DNA from: Actinostola sp. cb2023
Taxonomy: Eukaryota; Cnidaria; Anthozoa; Actiniaria; Actinostolidae
DNA: 64,000 nucleotides
Direction of reading: 5' to 3'
NCBI GenBank assembly: GCA_033675265.1
Contig: JAUJYZ010000621.1
Location: 283,501-347,500, forward strand
The position numbers and the translations under genes are program-made. The first letter of the stretch is position 1, and each line of letters begins with the position of its first letter. The notes under the pieces were generated by a model. It saw only the letters and a program-made list of their open reading frames with translations. It was not told the DNA's origin and did not search any database. Below, in pieces: positions 1 through 11,593 of the stretch.

Positions 1-28
1 TGTTATAATGTGGTTGGTTTTCTTCCAG

Positions 29-112
29 ACATTTTTTCATTGCTCGTTGGTTCCAAGATATACAGAGATTGCGCCAGCAATGCTGCAGAGTCTCTACAAA
101 ACCCAGCAATAA
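29..112 (+). CDS. Possible terminal coding exon, gene not identified
   Basis: A pyrimidine-rich acceptor ending in cttccag at 21-28 is followed by 27 open codons to a TAA at 110-112. An AATAAA polyadenylation signal lies at 156-161. Read this way, it would be the last exon of a plus-strand gene mostly left of the window; the peptide ends SLYKTQQ. A second reading shifted by two bases is open through a possible donor (AACAG then GTTTGT near 116), which would make it an internal exon. I do not recognise the product in either frame. The splice and poly(A) signals are visible, but this is one short exon with no supporting neighbour. Confidence 0.3.
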   Translation, partial: TFFHCSLVPRYTEIAPAMLQSLYKTQQ

Positions 113-367
113 ACAGGTTTGTTGTTTACTTCAGATTGTCCTGATTTATATTTCCAATAAATGTAATTGTGGTTATCATCTTCATCTTTTGTCAGCATCA
201 CCATATACAGCTAACACCATCATCATCATCACCATCTGACATCAATCATCATCATCAACACCAACACCACTATTACTAAGACTATAGTGATCTCTGATTA
301 AAATCTGAAATCTCCTGAAGTTCTATGAATTCCATAGGAGAATTTAGATTTTGATCACAAGTTACTT
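113..367. other. Short spacer with CAT/ATC-rich microsatellite
   Basis: Holds the putative poly(A) signal of the preceding exon, then a degenerate run of CATCAT/CACCAT triplets at about 175-275. Nothing else is recognisable. Confidence 0.5.
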
Positions 368-2258
368 ACTCAAGCCTGTTAAGGCCTGGGTTTGACCTTG
401 TTTGACCTTGAGAACAGAATGAATAATTGCTGGACTATGGAAATCCATTTTGACGTCATATTTTCATGTTTTGTTAGTTTTCACATCCTTAAAATTTTGG
501 GTTGCTTTTTTGTGGTGGTCACGTGATCTATGACATCATATTCAAGAAAAACAATAATTTGTGGATCCGGTAGCGAGTTTTATAAGTGGCAAAAAAATTA
601 GTATCAAAATCAATGCATTTCATAGAGCTAAATAACATACTGGGTAGATTATAGTAGCTTTGCTGTCGGTAAAAGAGATATTGAGGTGAATTGTTTAAAA
701 TTTCAGGTCACGTGACCTGTTTTATCAAATGAAGGGGTGCCCATGAAAACTGCGTATGTGACTATTTTGATGATTTTCAAAATGTTATGCAATTGCTTCA
801 AAAATACATCTACTGGCTTCTAAATACCTATATAAACATGATTTGGTGTTTTTTAGATCGATTACACTCGAATTTTGGGCACTACAGTATATTTAATTTC
901 TACTTGAATTCATCAGGATAGTTTGTGAAAATATGCAAATTAGGAAACTTTTACGCGTCAGTGATCTGTACGTGTTGTTCACCAATAACAAACCTTCAGA
1001 TGCGAATGATTTCAACCTTTCACTTCCAGAGATTTTAGAAGTTTTTAGTGAATTTTGTTGCCATGGAAATCTTAACAGCTCGCGGGCTCAAACTATCACG
1101 CGGTTAAGTTGTCTCGTGGCGTGGCTATCGGTTCTGGAAGTGCTTCGCAGAACTGGGCCACTTTGCCACAATTTAAAGTCTTTTATTGCCATGTTTTCAC
1201 CACAGAAGCCCCCAGAACAGCATCATTAAGCTTGACTGTGGTGGTAGAGACCATTCTCCTGGAAGAAATCAGGGGTGAGGTGCAATTTCACGATGAAACT
1301 GAATCTGCAAACACGGCGTCAGATTTGCAAAATGGCGGATTCAGCTGAGTGAGAGTTGCTGGTCGTTCTGTGGTGGATTCGAGGACCTACTAATATAAGG
1401 CAGTTTTGGCGACTTTCGACTTGTAAAGAATGCAACCGGTGCATTAGTTTGCCTGTAGGCCCGGGTGATAAAAGACTTTATAAAATATCTCTATAGCATG
1501 GAGGTACGGAATGTCGCTGACAAAAAGTTTCATGATATCCCAGAAAGCAGTTCGGTCGTGCGTTCGAAAACAACAGGGATCCTGAAATAGTCGAATTGAA
1601 ATGAAGAGACAGGGAAAAATCCCCGAATATATCAAGAAGAGAGATGGAAGTTTGCTGAGCAAGTGGCGTTTTGTTTCACAATGTGTATTTTGGAAGAAAA
1701 TCAAAGTCAAATGTCGCACATTGTCATGACGTCAAAAACGCGCATTTTTGATTGCTATGAAAAACAAACTGCAAAACGTACAAGCTCTTTTTCTAGTGTA
1801 ATCGATCTAAAAATAACCAAATCATGTTTATATAGGTATCAATAAGCCAGTAGGTGTATTTTTGAAGCAATTGCATAACATTTTGAAAATTATCAAAATA
1901 GTCACATACGCAGTTTTCATGGGCACCCCTTCAAATATCCCCTTAAATCTTGAAGAAAGTCCTATCAGCGAGGCAGATGTTCGTAGTACTCGGTAATTGA
2001 AGTACGTTAGGCACATCGTGTTGTCTTTGTGATTAAAACTCGTCGCCGGAGAAAAAAACGAATTTTGTATAATAATTAATGACATCACGTGGTCACGTGA
2101 TCATTCTAACCCTTAAAATGAAGTTAAGTTTAATCGTCCTAATACTTTCTAACATTGTGCCAAGTTTCATCTAATTACGTCAAGTCTCCACGTTTCAACG
2201 TCAAAAAAAAACAATTTTCGTTTTTAAGCTCCTGACCCAGACATTAACAGGCTTGAGT
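368..2258. mobile_element. Foldback-type element with long terminal inverted repeats
   Basis: The left end begins ACTCAAGCCTGTTAA (368-382) and the right end carries its reverse complement (2244-2258). Further inverted matches run inward: the GTGGTCACGTGAT block at about 517-530 pairs with 2087-2105, and the block at 722-870 (containing GGGGTGCCCATGAAAACTG) pairs with 1798-1945. Inverted repeats therefore span roughly 500 bp per side with about 0.9 kb of unique centre. The internal open frames resemble no transposase I know. I find no clean target-site duplication. The superfamily is unassigned. Confidence 0.7.
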
Positions 2259-2262
2259 ACAC

Positions 2263-2377
2263 CAGGGGCGTAGGCAGGGGGAGTACCCTGTGACCCCACT
2301 TCCTCTGGGTCTACTTTTTAAATTTATATGTTTGAGGAAGGGAGGGGGGGATTTGGTGGTGAACGATATGGAGTGTG

Positions 2378-2408
<31 letters not shown>

Positions 2409-2434
2409 ATTGGAACATCCTGGCTACGCCCCTG
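2263..2434. mobile_element. Small hAT-like MITE with a long C homopolymer
   Basis: Termini CAGGGGCGTAGGCAGG at the left and CCTGGCTACGCCCCTG at the right are the hAT-type ends common in metazoan genomes. The inside holds a G-rich run and a poly-C tract of about 29 bases (2379-2408). It starts just outside the preceding foldback element. The 8-bp flanks match poorly, so a duplication is not proven. Confidence 0.6.
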
Positions 2435-2456
2435 AGCACTGTTCTTTATTATTATT

Positions 2457-3240
2457 TTACTACCAAAATCACTCAACTGTTAGCACCGGAAAAAAAAAAT
2501 TGATCGTGTTTTGAATTTCGGTTAACTCATGTGACCATTCAGAGAGCTCCAAATGGTCACATGACATTCAAATCAGGTCTTCATGATCAGAACAGACCAG
2601 GAAACTAATGTCATGTGACCATTTGAAGCTCTCCAAATGGTCACGTGAGTTAACCGAAATTCAAAACACGATCGATCATTGTTTTGTTGGTGCTACTGCT
2701 ATTTCCAGTTGAGCTCGCCGAATTTCACTGGGTCGAGAAATGTTTGAAGTCATCAAATCCCACGCCCTAAAACATGGTTTTGACAGGTGACAAGTACGTT
2801 CTTTCGGCACGTGAACTTGTTGGACGTTGGCGTGTGAACTTGTTTTGATTACAGTTGAAATCCAGTTATGAATTTCTCGTAGTTTCGTTCTGTACAATGA
2901 GATTAGTGACAGTGAAAGGACCTACGAGCCTGGAAAACCTCTTGGCGTCGTCTTTAGAAGAGCTATCATTGATGAGATTGTGTGAAGGAAATGTAGTCAC
3001 AGGTTATTTTCCAAGCTCAATTACAGTTGTAGCTGAGAAATTTATACACATAGTCTGAACAAGTTGGCTCGCCAACTCCAACAAGTTCACGTGCCGAAAG
3101 AACGTACTTGTCACCTGTCAAAACAATGTTTTAGGGCGTGGGATTTGATGACTTCAAACGTTTCTCAACCCAGTGAAATTCGGTGAGCGGCGCGCTCAAC
3201 TGGAAATAGCAGTAACAGTTGGGTGATTAAAAGTAGTAGT
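2457..3240. mobile_element. MITE with long TIRs, interrupted by a second hairpin element
   Basis: Outer inverted ends are ACCAAAATCACTCAACTGTTA-like at 2462-2482 and AGTAACAGTTGGGTGATT at 3211-3228. Inverted blocks of about 150 bp continue inward (about 2680-2830 against about 3060-3215), sharing TTCACGTGCCGAAAGAACG-type sequence. Between left tip and left TIR lies a separate hairpin (2500-2675), listed on its own. The unique centre (2850-3058) has a short open frame without recognisable similarity. Confidence 0.65.
2500..2675. mobile_element. Inserted 175-bp hairpin element
   Basis: Near-perfect inverted repeat with arms of about 70 bp: TGATCGTGTTTTGAATTTCG at 2501-2520 pairs with its complement ending near 2675. 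The arms carry repeated TCACATGAC/TCACGTGA blocks. It sits inside the left end of the 2457-3240 element, so it is probably a later insertion. Confidence 0.6.
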
Positions 3241-3789
3241 AAAAAGTATTGACATTGTTGTACTTCATTGCTGTCTTGTCTGTTTCATAGAATTTTGTTC
3301 TACATTCTGTTGGAACTGCTTCTATCTGAACTTGTACCAGAAATGCAGCGAAGTATGTATACTGACGTAACTTGAAGCTCAAGAACACTGGTCAAACTTA
3401 TACAGTCTGCTGTATGGCACCACCATATGTATGTAATCAAATGCTGACAGCATGGCACCATGTAGCAGTGTAGGTCATTCGTGTTTTATCACCTTGGCAT
3501 CTACACATATATATATAATGTATGTGATCAAATGCTGTATGGCACCATATAGCAGTGTAGGTCATTTGTGGTATATCAGCTTTTTTATTGTGGTCTGCAG
3601 CAAGGACCACGTCCAGGAGAAATGGCCAGGCAGTTTTGATCTTCAATTGAACAAGTCTGTCAGTTCCTCCCTGGACATTATACATTTTAATTTCTTATGG
3701 AATGTTGTGATGTACATTTAACGGTAGTTTACATTCATGGTTAGATTGATGTAAAGTGTTTGGTTACTTGTAGAGAATGGGGTATTTAA
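3241..3789. other. Spacer with two copies of a 70-bp tandem block
   Basis: A block containing GGCACCATGTAGCAGTGTAGG (about 3453-3475) recurs at about 3540-3562 next to (TA)n-rich sequence. No gene is recognised; the short open frames here reflect the duplicated block. Confidence 0.4.
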
Positions 3790-3927
3790 CAAATAGATTC
3801 CATTTTGCCGTGTGTCTTTACTCAACTTATAGATGCAAAGATGATGTCAAAATGTGGTGAGAACAAAAAAGTATGTCACAAGACGAAGTCTTCTCGCCAC
3901 ATTCTGACGTCTTCTGTGCATCTATAA

Positions 3928-4513
3928 AGGCTGATTTAGACGGCACGACTTTTGCCTACAACTGTCGCACACAACTTGCTTACAACTTGACTTACGTACC
4001 ATTTACACAGCTACAACTTTTAGCTCACGACACTACAAAATCGTGTACAACTTGTTCGGTTTGGATTTTGCCGCTCGAGCATCTTTTTAAATAATCTTTG
4101 TGGCGGCATCGGTACAATACTTCCTCCTCGCCCCACAAGGTTACAAGTTTTTCGATGTCTTCCTCTAACCATTCTTGTTTCACTTTCTTGGAAACCGGAG
4201 CTTTGTTTACATTGTCCACCATTTTAAAGTCAAATACCTTCCCCGCGCTACCCCCCTTCAGCAAAATTGTTTCAAGATACGCCATTTTACACCATATTTT
4301 TACCTTTTTTGGCTACGACTGTTGCAGGGCTTTGAAACATGATTCAAAATCCCTACAACTTTTTTTGTGTTGTGTGCAACAGTTGTGAGCAAGTTGTAGG
4401 TTGATTTACACGAAACGATTCTTGTCGTAAGCAAGCGCGAGCAAGTTGTGTGCGACAGTTGCACACAACACGAAAAAAGTTGTAGGCGAAAGTCATGCCG
4501 TCTAAATCGGCCT
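3928..4513. mobile_element. PIF/Harbinger-type non-autonomous element
   Basis: The terminal inverted repeats start AGGCTGATTTAGACGGCA and end with the matching GCCGTCTAAATCGGCCT. They are flanked by TAA on both sides (3925-3927 and 4514-4516), the TWA target duplication typical of PIF/Harbinger. It contains a minus-strand coding remnant resembling the Myb/SANT-like partner protein of that superfamily, but no transposase. Confidence 0.75.
4025..4285 (-). pseudogene. Myb/SANT-like DNA-binding protein fragment of Harbinger
   Basis: An 86-codon frame starting at an ATG at 4283-4285. The first 30 residues are a short leader; residues 35-70 contain WLEEDIEKLVTLWGEEEVLY followed by a basic RHKDYLKR stretch. 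This matches the first helices of the Myb/SANT-like (trihelix or MADF-like) domain of the accessory protein that PIF/Harbinger transposons encode. The frame then runs into the right TIR and stops, so the third helix and the rest are missing. It lies wholly inside a TIR-bounded element and is most likely a captured first exon. Assignment rests on pattern and context only. Confidence 0.5.
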
Positions 4514-4553
4514 TAAGAGTACAGACGCACGGCAAAATGGAATCTATTTGTTT

Positions 4554-5197
4554 TATATAATATTTTGAGAATTGAGTGATTTTGTGATGTCATCTGTGTG
4601 TCTTACTCTAATAACACACGGCTCTCGACCAATCAAAGCATGCGTAATAGACCAATAATTATTATTAGATCAATATTTATAACATGATGATGATTACTAT
4701 TATTAGATTCCACACTTTTAATGCATTTCTGTTTTCCAGAAGGGAAATGGGATACGGGACAAAACAAAGTGTGGGAAATGGTTGAAACTAAGCAATCACT
4801 TCTTTGTTAAACTGTGGGTGGTGAATGTAAAATGGGGAAAATGGGATGGAAGAAATTGTGGGAAAGGGAAGAAACAGCGGTCTTGCTTTCTAAAGTATCA
4901 ATATTTGATACTAATCAAAAAAAAATTAATTGAAAACCAATAATTATTTATTGTTATTAATGGTTTAGAAAGACATGCATGTACAGTAATACTGGACCAG
5001 AACATTTGTAGGAATCTGTTCAATTTTAGAAGTTTACAAAGTTGAGTTCATTGATTCACTTTTGTGTCTGTGCTGGGAAGATGTTACTTATAGTTGTCAC
5101 AGGAGTATAATTTTGGTGTTCGTCAATGGAGTTTAAAAACTGTTCGTCAACTGATGGTAGTCTATATAGATATTAATAGATGTGTGTTATATATGTG
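4554..5197. other. AT-rich spacer, no gene recognised
   Basis: AT-rich sequence with TTATTA microsatellite-like stretches around 4660-4710. No coding exon, inverted repeat or RNA gene is evident. The last 40 bases hold a TATATAGATATTAATAGATG motif that recurs at 5310. Confidence 0.4.
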
Positions 5198-7397
5198 GAT
5201 GGGTTGGTAGCATGATATAGAGATGATCATGGGGTAGAATACTACTTGTACGACCCCTCGTACAAGAAAAATATCATATATAGATGATATATAATATATG
5301 ACGGTAGTCTATATAGATATTAATAGATGTATGTGTTATGTTGATGGGGTGGGAGCATGATATAGAGATCAGGGGGTAGAATACTACTTGTACGAGGGGT
5401 GAGGGGAGATTTGTTCATGGAGGGGAGGGTAATCAGTATGTGAATGGGTTGGGAGCATGATATAGAGATCAGGGGGTAGAATACTACTTGTACGAGGGGT
5501 GAGGGGAGATTTGTTCATGGAGGGAGGGTAATCAGTATGTGAATGGGTTGGGAGCATGATATAGAGATCAGGGGGTAGAGTACTACTTGTACGAGGGGTG
5601 AGGGGAGATTTGTTCATGGAGGGGAGGGTAATCAGTATGTGAATGGGTTGGGAGCATGATATAGAGATCAGGAGGTAGAATACTACTTGTACGAGGGGTG
5701 AGGGGAGATTTGTTCATGGAGGGGAGGGTAATCAGTATGTGAATGGGTTGGTAGCATGATATAGAGATCAGGGGGTAGAGTACTACTTGTACGAGGGGTG
5801 AGGGGAGATTTGTTCATGGAGGGGAGGGTAATCAGTATGTGAATGGGTTGGTAGCATGATATAGAGATCAGGAGGTAGAATACTACTTGTACGAGGGGTG
5901 AGGGGAGATTTGTTCATGGAGGGGAGGGTAATCAGTATGTGAATGGGTTGGTAGCATGATATAGAGATCAGGGGGTAGAATACTACTTGTACGAGGGGTG
6001 AGGGGAGAGATTTGTTCATGGAGGGAGGGTAATCAGTATGTGGATGGGTTGGTAGCATGATATAGAGATCAGGGGGTAGAATACTACTTGTACAAGGGGT
6101 GAGGGGAGATTTGTTCATGGAGGGGAGGGTAATCAGTATGTGAATGGGTTGGTAGCATGATATAGAGATCAGGGGGTAGAATACTACTTGTATGAGGGGT
6201 GAGGGGAGATTTGTTCATGGAGGGAGGGTAATCAGTATGTGAATGGGTTGGTAGCATGATATAGAGATCAGGGGGTAGAATACTACTTGTACAAGGGGTG
6301 AGGGGAGATTTGTTCATGGAGGGAGGGTAATCAGTATGTGAATGGGTTGGGAGCATGATATAGAGATCAGGGGGTAGAATACTACTTGTATGAGGGGTGA
6401 GGGGAGATTTGTTCATGGAGGGGAGGGTAATCAGTATGTGAATGGGTTGGTAGCATGATATAGAGATCAGGGGGTAGAATACTACTTGTACGAGGGGTGA
6501 GGGGAGATTTGTTCATGGAGGGGAGGGTAATCAGTATGTGAATGGGTTGGTAGCATGATATAGAGATCAGGGGGTACAATACTACTTGTACGAGGGGTGA
6601 GGGGAGATTTGTTCATGGAGGGAGGGTAATCAGTATGTGAATGGGTTGGTAGCATGATATAGAGATCAGGAGGTAGAATACTACTTGTACGAGGGGTGAG
6701 GGGAGATTTGTTCATGGAGGGGAGGGTAATCAGTATGTGGATGGGTTGGTAGCATGATATAGAGATCAGGGGGTAGAATACTACTTGTACGAGGGGTGAG
6801 GGGAGATTTGTTCATGGAGGGGAGGGTAATCAGTATGTGGATGGGTTGGTAGCATGATATAGAGATCAGGGGGTAGAATACTACTTGTACGAGGGGTGAG
6901 GGGAGATTTGTTCATGGAGGGGAGGGGTAATCAGTATGTTGATGGGTTGGTAGCATGATATAGAGATCAGGAGGTAGAATACTACTTGTACGAGGGGTGA
7001 GGGGAGATTTGTTCATGGAGGGGAGGGTAATCAGTATGTGGATGGGTTGGTAGCATGATATAGAGATCAGGGGGTAGAATACTACTTGTACGAGGGGTGA
7101 GGGGAGATTTGTTCATGGAGGGGAGGGGTAATCAGTATGTGGATGGGTTGGTAGCATGATATAGAGATCAGGGGGTAGAATACTACTTGTACGAGGGGTG
7201 AGGGGAGATTTGTTCATGGAGGGGAGGGTAATCAGTATGTGAATGGGTTGGTAGCATGATATAGAGATCAGGAGGTAGAATACTACTTGTACGAGGGGTG
7301 AGGGGAGATTTGTTCATGGAGGGGAGGGTAATCAGTATGTGAATGGGTTGGGAGCATGATATAGATATCAGGGGGTAGAATACTACTTGTACGAGGT
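5198..7397. repeat. Satellite of about twenty 100-bp units
   Basis: A head-to-tail array with a 100-bp unit (occasional 99- and 102-bp variants). Each unit carries GGTAGCATGATATAGAGATC, then TACTACTTGTACGAGGGGTG, then AGATTTGTTCATGGAGGGGA. The first unit (5198-5260) is degenerate and ends in a small inverted repeat, ACTTGTACGACCCCTCGTACAAG-like. Because 100 is not a multiple of three, long repetitive open frames appear on the minus strand; they are not genes. The plus strand is strongly G-biased, with four or more G-runs per unit. Units differ by only a few substitutions, indicating recent homogenisation. Confidence 0.95.
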
Positions 7398-7996
7398 GAG
7401 AGTTCATGGACACAATCATGAACATTGGTTCCAAGTCAAGGTTTGCATTGATATTGGAATGTATGTAAACAGGAACGTCATCCTTGACTCGGCACCATTT
7501 TGTTTGCGGCCTTCGAATAAAACTTGTGAAATTTTCATTTCTTAATATCATTGACGTTTGAGGGTAAGCTTTCAAAATAATAGTATTATTTGAAAATAGT
7601 TAGTCAAATATTTTTTTTAAAGAGTGATTATTTATATTTAAATGCTGAATGTACAAACTATATCATACCAATATATACAATAAATGTGGGAATAATAGTT
7701 CGTAATATTTAGGAGTAAATACAACTATGTTCATTCATTCTTTAAGAAGGGCAAATACATTATGTTCATGTCACTGTACATCAGAGATTATCTAAAAATC
7801 AAATTATTTTCTTTGTTGAAATATTTCATTCATTTGAAGCAAATAAAAAGATCCAAAGACATTGTAGCATTGTGTTTTATGGTTAGACATACACCGATTC
7901 CAAACATGGTGAGCATTCTCACCTGTATGAGAGGCTGGTCAGCCAAGAACAATGGTTATTCAAATTGGTCACCATGTTCATGTTCGGAATCGGTGT
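7398..7996. other. Spacer beside the satellite, no gene supported
   Basis: Immediately right of the satellite, a minus-strand frame (about 7405-7575) is open for about 58 codons before running into satellite sequence. It has no recognisable domain. The rest is AT-rich. Confidence 0.35.
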
Positions 7997-8801
7997 ATTG
8001 AGGGAAAGTTAAAGTGCCAGGGGTGGATCCACAAATTTTTGAGAGGGGGGGGGAAGCAAACCTGTGGCAAAACTAGATTCTAGGATAAAAAAACAATCAA
8101 TTGACATAGACATAGACTTTATTTTAGTACCAGTAGTTTACATACAATTTAGTTTATAAGTTAAGTTAATAGATGAAGAAAAGTTATGTTTTGCGGGTTA
8201 AGTAATATAACTGGATTATTAGGTATACAAGCTATCTATAATAACGCTAGGTTAACCGAGATAGATATAGCTGAGAATATAATTTATTTTGAAAATATAA
8301 TTTGGTCAGTCAATGAAGAACAAGAGAAAAAATACAAATACACACATACAATAATATAATAATAATACAGTATAACATTTTAAGAATATAGATTTGTAAA
8401 TACTTTTAGTCTCAGAACTTTTAGATCGAGTATTTTATATATATGATTGTTTTATTGTTTTATATTAATCCATTTTTACATTGTATTTTATAATTATTTT
8501 ATTTTCATTCTATTGTATATTATTTGAGGACCTCCCTGAAAACCATGTTATGTGATGAAATATTATTATTATTATATTATTAGTATAAGCTGACATTGAA
8601 CCTCAGGTATGAGGGGGGTGCGGACCAAACCATCCCCCCAACCACCCCCCCCCCCCCCCCCCCCTGGATCCACCACCGAGTGCTATAATGTGAGGTATAC
8701 CATTGTTATGTAAAATGCCAACCAGAGTGAGGAAAAGAACATTGTAAGTGCTATAAAGATACCCGAAAGTTATCTTTATAGCACCTTAACTTTCCCTCAA
8801 T
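7997..8801. mobile_element. TIR-bounded composite element containing a retroposon-like tail
   Basis: ATTGAGGGAAAGTTAAAGTG at 7997-8016 is mirrored by GCACCTTAACTTTCCCTCAAT at 8781-8801. Nested inside are a second pair of ends (CAGGGGTGGATCCAC at about 8018 and CCTGGATCCACCACC at about 8664), a C homopolymer of about 20 bases near 8645-8664, and an AT-rich stretch ending in ATTATTATT at about 8565-8582 that resembles the 3' tail of a non-LTR retroposon. It is probably at least two superposed insertions. Confidence 0.5.
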
Positions 8802-9563
8802 TTCTATCTGTTTCACTAGACGTGCTACATGGCCTCCTTTCCTAGTATTGTTTTTATTGTTTAACTCAGAAATGAAGTACAACTACACAATACAACCATT
8901 TGCATTTCTAAGTGATGACCCAAGACGACAGTCATGGCTTTGAAGTACACTCTAGACATCAAAGAACCTACATTTGGTTGATGTTTGATTGGTGGAAGTC
9001 TTGCAACTTTTGTACGAAGCATCCTCATGAACCCAGGGGTATATTCTGTTGCTCGTTTCTTGAGAAACAAGCGACAGAATATAGGTACTATATACAATAT
9101 GAGCGGCCGAGTTTGTAAATCCCATACAGATCATACGCGAATATTGTATCTGACTTATCGAATCCAACGATGTATAAGTGGATGTTTTACTATAATTTTG
9201 ATGATAGGAAACAGTTTGGCCGAGAAAATCCAAGTTAAAGTTGAATGCAAATGAGGACGAATCTCTTGCCGATTTACAGATGTCTGCTACGCTTATGATT
9301 TGTATTTCCCTCGTGAATTATTCATGAATTCGATAAGTATGGTATACACTTGGGTTCCAGAGGATGTGTGATTCAAGTGGACTTGTTAGATTATGCAAAC
9401 AATGGTAGTGACCGTCACCAAATGTGGTACTAATAACTATATTCAAACTATAATAATTTTCTATTTATTTTTATTCATTTTATTATCAAAATTTAAAATT
9501 TGTAAGTTTTACTTTTGGTCAGGAGGACCACAGTTCCTCCAATCATTTTAGGGTATGACTTTG
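8802..9563. other. Spacer with a 20-bp hairpin, no gene recognised
   Basis: Contains a compact inverted repeat at 9040-9083 (arms of about 21 bp, two mismatches, two-base loop; core GTTGCTCGTTTCT). Several short open frames overlap it on both strands, none with recognisable domains. Confidence 0.4.
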
Positions 9564-9733
9564 GTGTAAGAACCTTACATACTAACACTGCATCACTAAT
9601 TTTCAAAATTCGATTCATTGATCCACCAATCCAGTAGTCGAAGGGTTTAGAGATCTTTAGAACTTAGAACATTAGTGATGGATACATGCAGTGAAGAGAA
9701 AAATCAGTTACGTCAGTTGTAAGGTTCTTACAC
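9564..9733. mobile_element. 170-bp MITE
   Basis: Perfect 16-bp terminal inverted repeats, GTGTAAGAACCTTACA at 9564-9579 and its reverse complement at 9718-9733. Internal ATTAGTGATG-type sequence is also partly mirrored. It lies about 80 bp past the 3' end of IMPACT and may contribute to its 3' region. Confidence 0.6.
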
Positions 9734-9810
9734 AGAGGTGTATTTGTGGACAATAATGGACCTGGGAAATGGACCATTCAATAATTTTGTATGAAAATTA
9801 ATAAAATTAT

Positions 9811-11593
9811 TTATCTTTTTTTAGCTTTTGTTCTGCCTTTTCCTTTTGAATCCTTATTATCATTAGATGTTTTCCCCTCGATAAACCCACACGACTGTAA
9901 CAAGTTTCTCGCACAGTTATTGATATGCTTGAACCTATCAGGGCCTAACTGCAAGCCACCGTACCACCGGGTCACGACTATAATCACATCCTTGACATCT
10001 GTGATTTGCAACAAGTGTAGAAGTCTCGATCCTGCAGCATTTTCACCATCGTCGTCGCAATCTTGAATGTAGGCATTTTTCTCAGCATTAAATATTCTAT
10101 AAGCCATGATGTTGTGTGTTGCATTAGCAATCTTGCGGTTTCTCTTCAGCTCATGCAACACTCGGTCAACTTCGTCCCTAGATGTCACAACGGTAAGGTG
10201 TGCTTGGAATGTGCTCTTGCGATCTGTAAATGGATCGCCATGGATTGTTTCAAACTCTGCATTTTCGTATTCTTGAATTTCATCTTGGAGATCACTTCTT
10301 TGCAGTGCTTTTACTAGGTCTTCAGTTAGTAATTCTTCTGCTTTATCAAGTGTATTCTTGTGTTCTTGTGTTTGAGAAGCTATTGGAATGAAAAGAGAAA
10401 GAACGTGAATCCAAAAATTAAACGACGACAACTTTAAATGTCAATTCAAAAGTTTGATGGTTTTAATCATTGTAAGTTGTCAGAGTAACAACAATCCATT
10501 CAATGGATTTATCAGCCAAAATGATTCCGTGGCTGCACTGACAGCACAGGCAGCCCAAGCAGTAACGGGAGGGATCAGAGGGCTAAAAATACCACTAAAT
10601 GACTCCGGCACGTCAAATAAACACAAAATAAATGTAAATAAAGGTGAATGTCAGTTTATTGAGCAATATTTTTACATTTCGAGACATTTTTAAAAATACT
10701 CAAAAATACCCCACAAGTATACTGCTTGGGCTGCCTGTGCTGACAGAAAGGCCATCTTCAACAAGAAGTTTATCAAGGCCCCTCAAAATACCTTTGGGGT
10801 TGCAGGGTGCCTAGATATCTACATATGAAATTGGGAAACATGTTTTTTTCCCAGGCAAGGACTCCACAACAGCATGGGACGGAGGTGGGGTGTCAAAAAA
10901 GTTTCTATTTCTTTCAATGGAGGGGCCAAAAAAGTTTTCCTTGATATCCGAGTGGGGGCCAAAAAGTTTTGATCAATAAGTTTTCCCATTTCCCATCCCC
11001 CTCCCCATAAATGATGAATAGTCCCTAAATCCTGCATGATTTTTTTAAATAACTCGAGTTGATTCAGTGAATGCTTACAATCTACAATGGTGCAACATTG
11101 CAATAATACTGTGTCCCTCCCCTCCCCTAGTCCAACATGTGGGGATTCCCCTCTCACTACTTACACGTGTAACAGTGACACGTAAACAACACTAACCAGT
11201 ATCGTGGTCTTTTCGCTCCCTTGCATTTTTCTCCACGATTTCTCTCAGTTTTTCAACCCATTGAAACAGAAAACTTTCTCCGACATTTTCTTGAGCGATT
11301 TGTTGAAATTCTTCGATCAGCTGGACTTCGTCATCGCTGCTCAGCTGTAAACATTGGACTTCAAACACTGGGGGATCCTTACTAGGGTACCCAGGGGGGA
11401 GTACCAACCGTAACGAAGCCGACCACTTTGGATTTGTGTCGTTTTTGATCCAAACTTCGTAGATCTTGTCGTCTTTGTCCGTTGAGAAGAAATCGTCGCC
11501 ATAAATTGCCGAGAGAGCTTCGATCTCGTCTCGTTGAAGGGAAGCATTATCTTCGTCATTAGAATTCTCACCGGACATTTGTCCGCTGAACAA
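9811..11593 (-). CDS. IMPACT: IMPACT homologue (RWD plus IMPACT domain), two exons
   Basis: Predicted homologue of IMPACT, which in animals and yeast (Yih1) restrains the eIF2-alpha kinase GCN2 by competing for GCN1 in the cytosol. Exon 1 is 11593-11197, donor G|GTTAGT, phase 1. Exon 2 is 10379-9811, acceptor CCAATAG. The joined frame gives 321 aa, matching human IMPACT (320 aa as I recall it). Residues about 19-125 form an RWD domain (DEIEALSAIYGDDFF, then LVLPPGYPSKDPP). Residues about 180-290 form the IMPACT/UPF0029 domain: FQAHL near 189, DDDGE at 241-245, RWYGG at 270-274, DRFKHIN at 280-286. The C-terminus is lysine-rich. A second in-frame Met at codon 6 could also start it. The intron carries a MITE. 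It lies 555 bp downstream of, and on the same strand as, the HEPN gene, an arrangement relevant to the fusion genes elsewhere in the window. Confidence 0.93.
10543..10741. mobile_element. MITE in the IMPACT intron
   Basis: TIRs of about 22 bp, CAGCACAGGCAGCCCAAGCA and its mirror TGCTTGGGCTGCCTGTGCTG. The same GGGCTGCCTGTG end recurs at about 14336, 32755, 35745 and 57025, so this is a local MITE family. Confidence 0.65.

Larger units (their letters stand above)
3790..4553. mobile_element. Outer MITE hosting a Harbinger insertion
   Basis: CAAATAGATTCCATTTTGCC near 3790-3815 is mirrored by GGCAAAATGGAATCTATTTG near 4532-4553. A second internal hairpin (about 3836-3925, GTGGTGAGAA against TTCTCGCCAC) lies in its left half. 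The element is split by the PIF/Harbinger-type insertion at 3928-4513. Confidence 0.6.

Noticed and set aside
2290..2514. Plus-strand frame with a proline run
   Set aside because: The prolines come from the C homopolymer in a hAT-like MITE.
5384..7575. Several minus-strand open frames of 65-130 codons rich in Pro, Ser and Leu
   Set aside because: They are the 100-bp satellite read in frame; period and repeat variants explain them fully.
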